Source: Planotetraspora silvatica (lineage in GTDB: Bacteria > Actinomycetota > Actinomycetes > Streptosporangiales > Streptosporangiaceae). From it: 33,407 bases of DNA. The DNA is taken from assembly GCF_016863315.1 (NCBI RefSeq), contig NZ_BOOQ01000065.1:1-33407 (forward strand), in the 5' to 3' direction. The notes beneath the pieces are model-generated. The model saw only the letters and a program-made list of their open reading frames with translations, had not been told where the DNA came from and ran no database searches. Below, one piece after another: positions 8,561 to 16,257 of the stretch. The stretch's first letter is position 1. Each line of letters opens with the position of its first letter. Both the position numbers and the translations under genes were made by a program.

Positions 8561-9168
8561 CGCGGGCCAGTGGTTGATGAGCGCAGCCGCTCCCTACCGG
8601 GTCAGCGGTCGAACCACGCTTTAGCAGAGGGTAGGAGCAACAGAAGGAGTACGACGGCGGGCAGGACCAGGCTGTACATATTGGGAGGGGGGTCGAGCGT
8701 ACGTCCGGAGACGTAGGTGAGAGCCATGAGGCACTCGAGTCCAAGCGCGGCGATCCTGACCCGTCTTCTACGCGAGATCCATTTGCCTGCCCACCAGCCG
8801 ATCAGCACTGCGATCACAACGCTGAGGCCGAGAACCAGTGATGTCAGGACATCACCTTTGCCGCCCAATGCCGCTAGCGGAGCGATAAGCAGCACGCCGG
8901 ACAAGAGTCCCAGCGCCCCTTGAACGATCATGATGGACTGGGCACTTTTGACCGCGAGCGACATACGCTCGTTCTTCTCTGCAGCCTCAGCCACGGGACC
9001 TCTTGGGGGTTAGCAGTCTTATAGACACTGGACGTCTGGTCGTGTGTCTCATAGGCGCTGTGATGGTGATCAGAGCGTACTTTCTGTGACGTCATGGCAT
9101 CGGCCACGGGGTAGGCATGGTGTATGCCAAGGCACAGAAGAGCCCGAAGATCGCTTATGAACCCGCGG
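8561..9168. repeat. Duplicated 0.6-kb cassette, copy A
   Basis: This block matches 27747-28359, with the coding part differing at 14 of 393 bases. It contains the small membrane-protein gene and its upstream region. Both copies end in GAACCCGCGG, the T-arm sequence of the tRNA-Gly att core, so the right end of the block appears to be an old att junction. Confidence 0.85.
8602..8994 (-). CDS. Small four-helix membrane protein (paralogue A)
   Basis: A 130-residue protein of unknown function. The GTG start at 8994 follows an AGAGG ribosome site. About four hydrophobic segments are visible: SIMIVQGALGLLSGVLLIAP, then VLTSLVLGLSVVIAVLIGWW, then a weaker one around IAALGLECLMALTYV, then YSLVLPAVVLLLLLLP. 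A basic RRRRVR loop lies between the second and third, suggesting an inner-membrane topology with a positive cytosolic loop. A paralogue at 27788-28180 differs at nine residues; of 14 base differences in the coding part, ten change the protein and four do not. That points to relaxed or diversifying selection. Both copies lie immediately to the right of a tRNA-Gly att module, so this is cassette cargo. Confidence 0.75.
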   Translation of the reverse strand: MAEAAEKNERMSLAVKSAQSIMIVQGALGLLSGVLLIAPLAALGGKGDVLTSLVLGLSVVIAVLIGWWAGKWISRRRRVRIAALGLECLMALTYVSGRTLDPPPNMYSLVLPAVVLLLLLLPSAKAWFDR

Positions 9169-9186
9169 CGCAGCCCCAGTTTGGAA
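9159..9186 (-). repeat. Degenerate tRNA-Gly att core
   Basis: GAACCCGCG followed after a few changed bases by CAGTTTGGAA resembles the att core (GAACCCGCGCTGTCAGCTTG then GGAA). It lies 99 bp before the doublet at 9285, close to the 103 bp of family I, which supports it as a decayed att copy. Confidence 0.4.
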
Positions 9187-9284
9187 GATCTGTGTACATG
9201 ATCCTCTGAGCTGCTGCGACGCTGGTCACGCGCCCCATCGTCTCGCTCGTGACCTTCCGTGACTTGCCGTGAGTCACCGCTCTG

Positions 9285-9304
9285 ACGGGCACGTGACGGG
9301 CACG
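9285..9304. repeat. Arm-type doublet ACGGGCACG x2, period 11
   Basis: ACGGGCACG at 9285 and 9296 joined by TG. It is preceded by tandem GTGACTTGCC/GTGAGTCACC-like repeats, as in the intact family I and II arms. Confidence 0.7.
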
Positions 9305-9671
9305 GCTGCGGCTCACCGACGGTCCAGGTGTCTCGGTGGTTCTCAATATTTCGTAGCTGATCGCAGGGCCATGAGCCTGGGTGTGCCTTCTGGGCCAGCG
9401 ACCGTACGGCCGGAACCCTCCTGCCTTCTGAACCGGGCGCTAACTTCCAGTGGTGGAGACTCCTGCCACACTCACGGGTTCCGGGCCACGTGACAGGACT
9501 GTCTGGGAGCCGTCATGCTGGAGCAATTGTCAAGACCTGTGGATGAGGTGTCGGTCAGCAACGCCGACTGTTGATCTTGGAGTTGGCAGTGTTGCGGGCC
9601 CGTCGGCACCACGGCATCCGCGCTGGATGAGGATCCCGACTGTCGTCCTGCAGGCTGCCCCGTGGCGGGAT

Positions 9672-10469
9672 TCACGCGTGCGGCCGGTAGAAGGCGATGG
9701 CGTTGTCGTGAAGGACTCGGCGGGCGGCCTCCTGTCCCAGGGTGTCGAGCACGACGTCTAGGTCGCTGTCGGCGAACGGTCGGGGTGCCCGTGGGCAAGG
9801 AAGGTCGGTGCCGAAGAGTAGCGCGTCGGGATTGGCGCGCCATAGGCGACGCAGGGCCTGCCCGATATTGAAGTCCGTTCGGCCGAACCCGCTCGCCTTC
9901 ACCCGGACCCCGGCCTCCGCGAGCTTGACCAAAGTGGTCAGGCCAGCAGCGGAAAGGCCCAGGTGATCGATGCTCGCCGCAGGCAGGGAGGCGACAAGAT
10001 CGGCCAGGTCGTCGAGGTCTCGCGCGTCGACGTAGAGCTCCACGTGCCAGCCGACGGTCGTGTGCACCCGCCGCGCCGTCGCGGCGAGGTCATCGAGGAC
10101 GCCGCGGCCGCCCCGATGCAGGTTGAACCGGACGGCCCGCACTCCCGTCGCGTCCAGGGCCACGAGCTCCTCGTCGGTCACCGTCGCGGGCACCTGGGTG
10201 ACGCCGACCCACCCCGGCCCGAGCCGTTCGAGCGCGGCGAGAAGGTAGAACTGGTCGAAGCCTTGCGTGGAGGCGGACACCACCGCACCACCCGCCAGTC
10301 GGACCGGCAGCGCCCCAACGCGGGTCAGGTAGTCCTCGACGGTGAACATGTCCGGCAAGAACCCCGCGTTTGCCGTCATTGGGTAAGCGGGGTCGAAGAT
10401 GTGCATATGGCTGTCGAACACTGGCAGGACGTTCGCGTCATCGGGAACGCGGCGCTGCTCTACCTGCAT
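9672..10469 (-). CDS. Amidohydrolase-2 family metal-dependent hydrolase
   Basis: A 265-residue TIM-barrel protein. The N-terminal metal motif is FDSHMHIFDP, with the HxH pair. Later come GVRAVRFNLHRGG, a WHVELYVDARDL segment, SIDHLGLS (a barrel histidine) and the catalytic aspartate in LLFGTDLPCPRAP near the end. It resembles 2-pyrone-4,6-dicarboxylate lactonase-like and related amidohydrolases of aromatic or dicarboxylic acid catabolism; the exact substrate is not determined. ATG 10469 is chosen because GGAGAG precedes it and the homologous region starts soon after; the frame also runs upstream to 10586. A perfect 20-bp palindrome lies just upstream (10490-10509), suggesting repression by a dimeric regulator. 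The IS256 relic upstream truncates whatever gene, probably the regulator, stood next to it. Confidence 0.88.
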   Translation of the reverse strand: MQVEQRRVPDDANVLPVFDSHMHIFDPAYPMTANAGFLPDMFTVEDYLTRVGALPVRLAGGAVVSASTQGFDQFYLLAALERLGPGWVGVTQVPATVTDEELVALDATGVRAVRFNLHRGGRGVLDDLAATARRVHTTVGWHVELYVDARDLDDLADLVASLPAASIDHLGLSAAGLTTLVKLAEAGVRVKASGFGRTDFNIGQALRRLWRANPDALLFGTDLPCPRAPRPFADSDLDVVLDTLGQEAARRVLHDNAIAFYRPHA

Positions 10470-10489
10470 GACTCTCCTGACCCTCGCTA

Positions 10490-10509
10490 ATATCTTGACG
10501 TCAAGATAT
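10490..10509. promoter_or_regulatory. Perfect 20-bp palindromic operator
   Basis: ATATCTTGACGTCAAGATAT is a perfect palindrome 21 bases upstream of the amidohydrolase ATG. Its TCTTGA/TCAAGA half-sites are reminiscent of MarR-type operators. No regulator gene remains next to it, since an IS256 fragment begins about 107 bases farther on. Confidence 0.7.
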
Positions 10510-10616
10510 ATGACGTGCCATTCCGCTGTCGTCCCGGAGACCACATGCCCTCCCGCAGGGCGCGCCCCGGTGGGCAGCTCCACCAAACTCGCTCCTGCGC
10601 CTCGTGCCTACCTGGT

Positions 10617-11224
10617 TCATGCCGCTTGATCCTGGCGCTCGACGAGCAGGCCGCGTTCGAAGCGGGCTCCGGCGCGGACGAGCGCCACGAGATGGGGCGC
10701 GTTCACGGCTCGCCAGCGGGCCTGGGCGGACTCGATGAGCTTGAAGACCATGGCCAGTGCGGCGGCGCGGGAGCCGGCACCCTTGGTGACCTTGGTCCGC
10801 AGTCGCACGGTGGCGAAGGCGACTCGATCGGGTTGGTGGTCCGCAGGTGGATCCAGTGCTCGGCGGGGAAGTCGAAGAACGCGAGGAGTTCGTCCTCGTC
10901 GTCCGTGATCCGCTTGACGACCTTGGGGTACTTCGCCCCGTAGGCCCGCTCGAAGTCGCGGACGGCTTTGGCCGCGTGTTCCTTGTCCTCGGCGTTGTAG
11001 ATCTCCTGGATCGCGCGCTTGGCCGCGGGCTGGGCCGACTTCGGTAGCGCGTCGAGCACGTTGGCGGTTTTGTGAACCCAGCACCTCTGATGGCGGGTGT
11101 CGGGGAACGCCTCGTTCAGCGCATTCCAGAAGCCGAGCGCGCCGTCTCCGACGGCCAGGACCGGCGCCCGCATGCCCCGGCGGGCGCAGTCCCGCAGCAG
11201 GCCCGGCGGCTCATAGTGATGCAC
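10617..11224 (-). pseudogene. IS256-family transposase, 5'-truncated and frameshifted
   Basis: The C-terminal half of a MULE/IS256 transposase. One frame gives PVLAVGDGALGFWNALNEAF (containing the second catalytic Asp), RHQRCWVHKTANVLDALPKS and TTNPIES (containing the catalytic Glu). A -1-type shift near 10820 moves the rest to another frame, FATVRLRTKVTKGAGSRAAA to ERQDQAA and stop at 10617. The first 200 or so residues, with the first Asp, are missing at the 11224 side, where unrelated DNA begins. Upstream of the stop, GGTGGGCAGCTCC near 10570 may be a diverged terminal repeat. It cannot be active. Confidence 0.88.
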
Positions 11225-11281
11225 ACCCGCCGACTAAATAAGCGAGTTCGCCTCATACGTCACATATGGGACGATCCCGTC

Positions 11282-11914
11282 ATGCCTATCGACCAACATC
11301 TGCTTGCGCTGTTCACCGTGACCGCGATCATCGCCATGATCGCTCCTGGACCGGACATGTTGTTCGTTCTGGGGTGTGGGATGCGGGGTGGTCCACGCGC
11401 CGGCTTGCTCGCCACAGCCGGAGTGGCAACGAGCGAAGCCATCCACATTGCCGTGGCGGCCGCGGGACTAGCCGCCCTCTTCGCCGCGGTGCCGTTCGCC
11501 TTCACCGTGCTGCGCATCGCCGGAGCCGCTTATCTGATCTATCTCGGCATACAGATGATTCGTCACCGCAAGGGTGTTCAGGCTGAGGTGACGGTCGGCG
11601 GCGGTGGGATGTCGGGCCGCCGGGCGTACCTCAACGGCTTGTTGACCAACCTGCTGAACCCGAAGATGGTCACCTTTACGATCGCCTTCCTTCCCCAGTT
11701 CATCAACCCGCAACTGGGTCAGGTCTGGGTGCAGTTCGCGATCCTCGGCGCCATCCTGATCGCGTTGGAGTTCCTCGTCGACGGTACGGTCGGTGTGCTC
11801 GCAGGACGGATCGGAGGATGGCTTCGTCGCCGGCATACCGCTCGCCGTCGAATCGACGTCGCCACGGGAGGCGTATTCATCGGGCTGGGAGTACGACTGG
11901 CCGTCGAGCACTGA
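11282..11914 (+). CDS. LysE/RhtB-family amino-acid exporter
   Basis: A 210-residue membrane protein of normal LysE length with about six hydrophobic helices. It starts MPIDQHLLALFTVTAIIAMI and has the family's APGPDMLFVLGCGMRGGPRA loop after TM1. GVATSEAIHIAVAAAGLAAL, AAYLIYLGIQMIR and LNGLLTNLLNPKMVTFTIAF follow, the last containing the conserved NP motif. These proteins export amino acids or related compounds out of the cell; the substrate is unknown. ATG 11282 is chosen because family homology starts there; the frame continues upstream only into IS-relic DNA. It begins about 60 bases from the IS256 fragment, so the IS may have replaced its original upstream region. Confidence 0.9.
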   Translation: MPIDQHLLALFTVTAIIAMIAPGPDMLFVLGCGMRGGPRAGLLATAGVATSEAIHIAVAAAGLAALFAAVPFAFTVLRIAGAAYLIYLGIQMIRHRKGVQAEVTVGGGGMSGRRAYLNGLLTNLLNPKMVTFTIAFLPQFINPQLGQVWVQFAILGAILIALEFLVDGTVGVLAGRIGGWLRRRHTARRRIDVATGGVFIGLGVRLAVEH

Positions 11915-12201
11915 CATTGCGGCGGAGCGCACCCGGGCGCTTGGTTGGTGTTGTCCCCCAGCCAGGTGACTGCTATCGCCAATGAGTGTTCGAACGTTGC
12001 TCGTGGCTCGTTCCCGGGTTGGACGGAGGGCGGGGCTGCTCAGGCAGCTCCGCCCTTGCGCATATGGGGCAAAAGTTTCATAGGGCTGCGTGTAGGTCGC
12101 TGCACTGTTGCTGAATGTCATCGACATTTCCGAGCCTGTTGAGCCGCTGGCGTTGCCCGAACTGGTGAAGAAGCGTTGCCGCTTCTGATCGACGCAACCA
12201 C
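11915..12201. other. Intergenic region with a strong hairpin
   Basis: Contains the terminator-like hairpin at 12027-12056. Between about 12110 and 12188 a plus-strand frame reads NVIDISEPVEPLALPELVKK and then CRF and a stop. It looks like coding sequence from a lost gene, but it has no clear start and I do not recognise it. Confidence 0.4.
12027..12056. terminator. Strong hairpin downstream of lysE-like gene
   Basis: AGGGCGGGGCTGC and GCAGCTCCGCCCT pair over 13 positions with one G-U wobble and a TCAG loop. There is no U-tract, as is common in actinomycetes. It probably ends the LysE-type transcript. Confidence 0.65.
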
Positions 12202-12360
12202 GGGTGGTTGGTCGGCGGTCAGCAGGTGGTCTCCGCAGAGCGGACAGTGTGCGTCCTGCCTGGTGAGCAGGCGCAGCGTATACCGGTTCAGCGCGGGTTT
12301 GACCCGCGTGCGCCGCCGTGCCCAGTACTCGGCCAGGGCGGGGTCATCGGGGGATGCCCT
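12202..12360 (-). pseudogene. Group II intron reverse transcriptase/maturase, C-terminal HNH relic
   Basis: The minus strand reads DDPALAEYWARRRTRVKPAL, then TLRLLTRQDAHCPLCGDHLL, then TADQPP. This matches the end of the maturase and start of the HNH-type zinc motif (CPxCG) of bacterial group II intron proteins. The reading breaks off after QPP, and only about 50 residues remain. No intron domain V hairpin was recognised nearby. It is a dead fragment. Confidence 0.7.
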
Positions 12361-12466
12361 GCCCAGCGCACTACTGTGCGTGACATTCGGCCAGTGAGTC
12401 CCTTGAAATCCCCTTTACTAACGCAGGCCCCAGTGACCACCATGATTCCCTGTGATCACAAAGCTG

Positions 12467-12622
12467 ATGGAGCACTATACGAAGGAGACCTCCGAGAGTA
12501 CCCAGCTCACAAGGTCGCCTGCGGCGCGCATCCTCGACGTCGGGGGCGGCATGGGAGTGCACGCACAGTGGCCGGCCTCAGACGGCTACGGGGTGCATCT
12601 CATCGATCCGGTGCACGCGTGA
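12467..12622 (+). pseudogene. SAM-dependent methyltransferase stub
   Basis: The frame from ATG 12467 (or in-frame GTG 12452) reads MEHYTKETSESTQLTRSP, then AARILDVGGGMGVHAQWPAS, then DGYGVHLIDPVHA and stop. The middle is motif I of class I methyltransferases, and the acidic end of strand 2 (LIDP) follows correctly. The 20 or so residues that normally separate LTRSP from the glycine motif are deleted, and the rest of the enzyme is missing. The TGA overlaps the GTG start of the MFS transporter, so the stub may now serve to couple its translation. Confidence 0.7.
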
Positions 12623-13773
12623 GCGCAGCGCGGTTGATCTTCGCAGCGCAGGCCTTACGCGGTCTGGCGTACGGCCTGGCCGCCGTCCAGCTCGCCACGC
12701 TGCTGCGGGCCGAGGGGCTGCAGGCCGCCGGGGTCGGTCTCGTGCTGGCAGTCGTGATGGCCGGGGGCGCGCTGGCCAGCATCGCCCTGGCCCGCTGGGG
12801 CGACCGGTTCGGCCGTCGCCGCTCCTACGCCGTGTTGTACCTGGCCCTGGCTCTGTGCGGGTCGCTGATCGCGGTCGGAGCTCCCGTGTGGCTGCTGAGC
12901 CTGGCCGCTCTGTCGGGCGCGCTGTCGGTCGAGGTGGTCGAGTCCGGGCCGTTCACCACCGTGGAGCAGGTCATGCTGGATGGCAGCGGCGTGGCCGTGC
13001 GCGGCTTCGGCCTCTACAACGCCGTCGCCGCCGCCGCCGGGACCGCCGGCGCGCTGCTGGGCGCGCTCCCGCCCTCACGGTCGCTGCTCGGCGCAGTGTT
13101 GCTGGCCGTGGGCGTGGCTGGTGCATTGCTGGCCCTGCGGCTGCCCGCCTCGCTCGAGGTGGCCTCGGTTCAGGTCTACGCACCGGTCCGCCCCCGCCCG
13201 GTCGTGGTCCGGCTGGCGGCGCTGTTCGCCGTGGACAGCATGGCCGGAGGTTTCGTCGTGCAGGCCTACCTGGCCTACTGGCTGGGCGTCCACTACCAAG
13301 CCGACACGGCGAGCATCGGGCTGCTGTTCGCGGGCTGTGCCGTCCTGCAGGCCGCCTCCTTCCTGCTCGCGCCGGTCCTCGCGGCCAGGATCGGACTGCT
13401 GAACACGATGGTCTTCACCCATCTGCCGAGCAACCTGCTGCTCATCGGCGTCGCCTTCGCCCCAGGATTCCCCGTGGCGGCGTTGCTGCTGCTGGCCCGC
13501 GCCTGCCTGTCCTCGATGGACGTGCCCACCCGCCAGGCCTACGTCATGGCCATGGTCCCGCCCACCGAACGCACCACCACAGCCGCCATCACCAACACCT
13601 CCCGCTACCTGACCCGCCCCGCCGGTCCCGCGCTGGCCGGGCTGCTGCAGCCCCTCGGACTGGCCTGGCCCTTCCTCATCGCTGCGACCGCCAAGAGCCT
13701 CTACGACCTGGCCCTGTGGCGGATGTTCCGCCGCGTCGAACTCCCCTCTGGAGACGCATCGCGATCTGGGTGA
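12619..13773 (+). CDS. MFS transporter
   Basis: A 384-residue transporter with about 12 hydrophobic helices in two halves. The loop after TM2 carries the MFS signature as ARWGDRFGRRRSYAVLYLAL. The second half includes DSMAGGFVVQAYLAYWLGVH, and a TM10-11 loop reads SSMDVPTRQAYVMAMVPPTE, then RTTTAAITNTSRYLTRPAGP. This arrangement is typical of small-molecule or drug efflux members in actinomycetes and archaea. The substrate cannot be told. The GTG start at 12619 overlaps the TGA of the methyltransferase stub; the frame extends upstream to 12208, but that part is relic DNA. C-terminus ends soon after the last helix. Confidence 0.88.
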   Translation: MSAARLIFAAQALRGLAYGLAAVQLATLLRAEGLQAAGVGLVLAVVMAGGALASIALARWGDRFGRRRSYAVLYLALALCGSLIAVGAPVWLLSLAALSGALSVEVVESGPFTTVEQVMLDGSGVAVRGFGLYNAVAAAAGTAGALLGALPPSRSLLGAVLLAVGVAGALLALRLPASLEVASVQVYAPVRPRPVVVRLAALFAVDSMAGGFVVQAYLAYWLGVHYQADTASIGLLFAGCAVLQAASFLLAPVLAARIGLLNTMVFTHLPSNLLLIGVAFAPGFPVAALLLLARACLSSMDVPTRQAYVMAMVPPTERTTTAAITNTSRYLTRPAGPALAGLLQPLGLAWPFLIAATAKSLYDLALWRMFRRVELPSGDASRSG

Positions 13774-13965
13774 CCGGGCCCGGCCCAACAGGGCTGCACG
13801 CCCGGACGCCAGTTGAGTGCCCTCAGGCTGGCGGGCTCTGAGTGCGTCACCGCAGGAGTAGCGATCAGCAAGTGCCGCGCGCGACGTTAGGCTGTCGGTC
13901 CGCCGGAATATTTCCTTTTTCGACGTAAATCGTCGGCCTTGGTTGCTTCTCGTCGTGGGGGTGGC

Positions 13966-14567
13966 ATGCGCACAATCGCGCTGTTCGCTGCGTTCGTAGT
14001 GCTCGTTACCGGATGTTCATCACATCGCGACGACAACCCGAGGCGGCCGGCTTCCACAGCGCCGATGAACGCTCCAGACATCCCCGCCACAGCAGGCGTT
14101 CCCGGCGAGACATCGTCGCTGCCCGATCTCACCAAGAATGTCGAGGGCGCGATCCTTCTGCAACACGCCGACGATACGGCGCAATCCTGGAGCGGGGAAT
14201 TCAAGGTCGGGGGAGCCTTCCAAGTTGTCGGCGCCTGTGTCGGATCCCCCGACAAGCTCACCATCGAGGTCGGTGAGCGCGTGAGCGAGACGTCCGGTGT
14301 CAGCTTCGGGTGTTCAAACGGGCTGGTGCGTTTGGACGGGCCAGACGGTTACCTCAACGAACCCATTCCGGAGACTGAGCAGTCATACGCCTTAAGGTCA
14401 GCGTTCCGCAGGGCGCCAGGTGGAGCATTCTGGTGTCCAAGCGGTCTGTATCGCCGAGTGCCCCATCGACGCCCTTACCTGCCAGTTCCGCATCCTGCGC
14501 GCCGCCGACCTGCCTCAACCTGGACATGACGATCCCGGCGACCCCGCCACCTCCTGTAGTGGCCTAG
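13966..14567 (+). pseudogene. Secreted lipoprotein, probably frameshifted
   Basis: ATG 13966 begins MRTIALFAAFVVLVTGCSSH, a lipoprotein signal peptide with the lipobox LVTGC; Cys becomes the lipidated first residue. The mature part is Pro/Thr/Ser-rich and then reads SSLPDLTKNVEGAILLQHAD and GGAFQVVGACVGSPDKLTIE, a beta-rich domain with paired cysteines. From about 14392 the frame turns Arg/Pro-rich and ends at 14529. The alternative frame instead gives LKVSVPQGARWSILVSKR and continues to a stop at 14567. A one-base indel near 14392 is therefore likely. The family is unknown. Its relation to the next gene (14634) is probably as paired cell-surface proteins. Confidence 0.6.
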
Positions 14568-14633
14568 CCCGGCAGAAGCCGAGGCAACCTCGTCCGGCGG
14601 GCACTGCTGACGCGGTTCCACGGCGCGACGACC

Positions 14634-15206
14634 ATGGACCAGCTGCCACCTGAGGCGGCGCCGTTCACCAACGCGCGGATCGCGACCATTGGCCAGACGC
14701 AGATCGGCGCCCGGCCTGTCGACCACCCGGAGTGCCGGCAGTGGACCCAGGGCGTCTGGAGCGCCGCCCCCTTGAAGAACGAGTCCCACGGCGTACTCGG
14801 CGGCGCCTTCCTCGTCGACACCACCAACGGTGCCTTCGGTGGGCCGATGATGAGCGAGTCGATCGTGTACGCCTCCGCACCCGCCCTGGACCAACTGGCG
14901 GCCACCCCTCCCGGGCAGTGTGCCACCGTACGGCTGACCGATGGGCAGAACACGTGGACGGACCGCTATGAGCAGGTCGCGCTCCCACGTCCCGCGGGCG
15001 CGTGGGGATACCGCCTCCGGGACCCATCCGGAGGTTATCCGGTGACCTGGGCCGCCCTGATCCGACACGGCGACTACCTCATCGAGGTGCGCCTCGTCGC
15101 GCGCCCCTTCACGGCAGACAATCCCGACGCCTGGGCCAGCGAAAAGGCCATGCTTACCGACTTGGCCAGTCAGGCATACGCAAGGGCCGCTTCGATCCTG
15201 GGGTGA
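14634..15206 (+). CDS. Hypothetical extracytoplasmic-type protein, possibly 5'-truncated
   Basis: A 190-residue frame from ATG 14634. It reads like a soluble secreted sensor-type domain: FTNARIATIGQTQIGARPVD, CRQWTQGVW, SHGVLGGAFLVDTTNGAFGG, then GQCATVRLTDGQNTWTDRYE and GDYLIEVRLVARPF. Two cysteines in the first and third segments could bridge. No signal peptide precedes it, but the same frame is open upstream to a TAG at 14565 and reads NLVRRALLTRFHGATT, which looks coding. The original start and signal peptide were therefore probably lost together with the neighbouring lipoprotein's frame. I do not recognise the family; PknH-type sensor domains are one possibility. Confidence 0.6.
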   Translation: MDQLPPEAAPFTNARIATIGQTQIGARPVDHPECRQWTQGVWSAAPLKNESHGVLGGAFLVDTTNGAFGGPMMSESIVYASAPALDQLAATPPGQCATVRLTDGQNTWTDRYEQVALPRPAGAWGYRLRDPSGGYPVTWAALIRHGDYLIEVRLVARPFTADNPDAWASEKAMLTDLASQAYARAASILG

Positions 15207-15253
15207 CAAAGGCTAGCCGCCGTACCCAGACCGCGTGGGGACGCTTGAACACG

Positions 15254-15270
15254 TGCTGTCAGCTTGGGAA
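15254..15270 (-). repeat. tRNA-Gly(CCC) att copy 3, truncated core (family I)
   Basis: Only GCTGTCAGCTTGGGAA (anticodon-stem side) remains; the T-arm and acceptor end on the left have been replaced. The right flank GTCTTTCATCACCATGCGGT and everything after it match family I. Confidence 0.7.
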
Positions 15271-15372
15271 GTCTTTCATCACCATGCGGTCTGAGCTGGG
15301 GAAACGGTGACCTGGGCGTATGCCGGTCGAGTAACGGTGAGTCCCCGTGAATCCCCGCTGGTTGCCGACCGT

Positions 15373-15392
15373 ACGGGCACGCAACGGGCACG
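15373..15392. repeat. Arm-type doublet ACGGGCACG x2, period 11
   Basis: Copies at 15373 and 15384 joined by CA, exactly 103 bp from the edge of att copy 3. Confidence 0.75.
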
Positions 15393-15723
15393 GCATGGCA
15401 GCTGAGGGCCGGTGACGGATGGCGATGTGCGGAGGCGTGGCTCGGGGGCTCACAGATCCGAGTCGGCGGCCAGACCCACCCTCCAGACCCTGCCGGTCGG
15501 TCTGCGGCTGGGCGTCGTGCCGCGCTGGTCATCCCAGTGTGGTGGCGCGCCGGACCCCTGAAACCACCTTCGGCCGAGATCCGGTACTTCGGTGGGTATC
15601 ACCATGAGGCCATGAGGCCCGGCAGATCCTTGATCACCAATGAGCGCGTCCGTCGCGGCACGCAGCTTGGGTGTGGTGCTTCCGAGACGCCATGGCCGCC
15701 CGGGTAAAGGGATCCGGGCCTTC

Positions 15724-16257
15724 ATGCGTTATTGGGGCGTGGAGCAAAGAGGACAAGAATTCACCAAGTTCTACACCGCCTCCAAGGATGACTGCCTGCG
15801 GATCGTGCTGGTCAACGTCGGCGACAGACAACTCGCCGAGGACCTGGTGGCGGAGGCGTTCACCCGGGCCTGGACGTCCTGGCGCAAGGTGCGCGAGCAC
15901 CCTGTACCACGCGCCTGGGTGGTACGGACAGCGCTGAACGCCCACGTGTCCTGGTGGAGGCGCCGCCGGCGCGAGCTGACAGTGGACGATCCAACAGCGT
16001 TGACACGCCTGGAGGGCAGCCAGCTGGCGCGTTCGGCGGACCTGGGCCTCGACCAGGCGCTGGTTGCGGCGCTCCGGATGCTTCCGCTCAGGCAGCGCGA
16101 AGTGATCACGCTAAGGGTCTTCTTCGACCTGGATACCGATGCCACGGCGAAGCTGCTCGGCATCTCCCCGGGGACCGTTGGCGCGCACCTGCACCGGGCG
16201 CTGGCCACGCTCCGCACGCAAACACAATCCTTCAGCGACCAGGAGGTCACCTCATGA
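15724..16257 (+). CDS. ECF-type RNA polymerase sigma factor
   Basis: A 177-residue sigma-70-family factor with only domains 2 and 4. Region 2 reads DRQLAEDLVAEAFTRAWTSW, then PRAWVVRTALNAHVSWWRRR, containing the core-binding and -10-recognition helices. Region 4 reads LPLRQREVITLRVFFDLDTD, then LLGISPGTVGAHLHRALATL, the -35-recognition helix-turn-helix. ATG 15724 is used; an in-frame ATG at 15640 would add a non-homologous 28-residue tail. Its stop overlaps the start of the downstream membrane protein (ATGA at 16254), so the two are co-translated. The pair is the cargo of the cassette between att copies 3 and 4. It may alter host gene expression, but its regulon is not visible. Confidence 0.9.
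   Translation: MRYWGVEQRGQEFTKFYTASKDDCLRIVLVNVGDRQLAEDLVAEAFTRAWTSWRKVREHPVPRAWVVRTALNAHVSWWRRRRRELTVDDPTALTRLEGSQLARSADLGLDQALVAALRMLPLRQREVITLRVFFDLDTDATAKLLGISPGTVGAHLHRALATLRTQTQSFSDQEVTS

Larger units (their letters stand above)
8182..8601. other. att module 2 and IS-end region
   Basis: This gap carries an arm doublet (8266), a terminator (8314), a tRNA-Gly fragment (8358) and family I right-flank sequence. Near 8491 that flank is cut off by the end of an IS256-like element, so the expected doublet at about 8504 is missing. Confidence 0.7.
8995..9671. other. Non-coding stretch with a degenerate att module
   Basis: The first part is the conserved upstream region of the duplicated cassette. 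A degraded att core (9159-9186) and a doublet (9285) follow. From 9305 to 9671 no gene is supported. A short motif CTCGGTGGTTCTC near 9330 recurs near 20576, so some shared mobile sequence is present but unnamed. Confidence 0.5.
15207..15723. other. att module 3 and leader of the sigma-factor cassette
   Basis: Carries a truncated att core (15254), a family I right arm with tandem GTGAGTCCCC-type repeats, and a doublet (15373). The part from 15393 to 15723 has no supported gene and should contain the promoter of the ECF sigma gene, but no clear promoter could be picked out. Confidence 0.6.

Noticed and set aside
12855-13841. 328-residue plus-strand frame
   Set aside because: Arg/Gly/Pro-rich out-of-frame reading of the MFS transporter.
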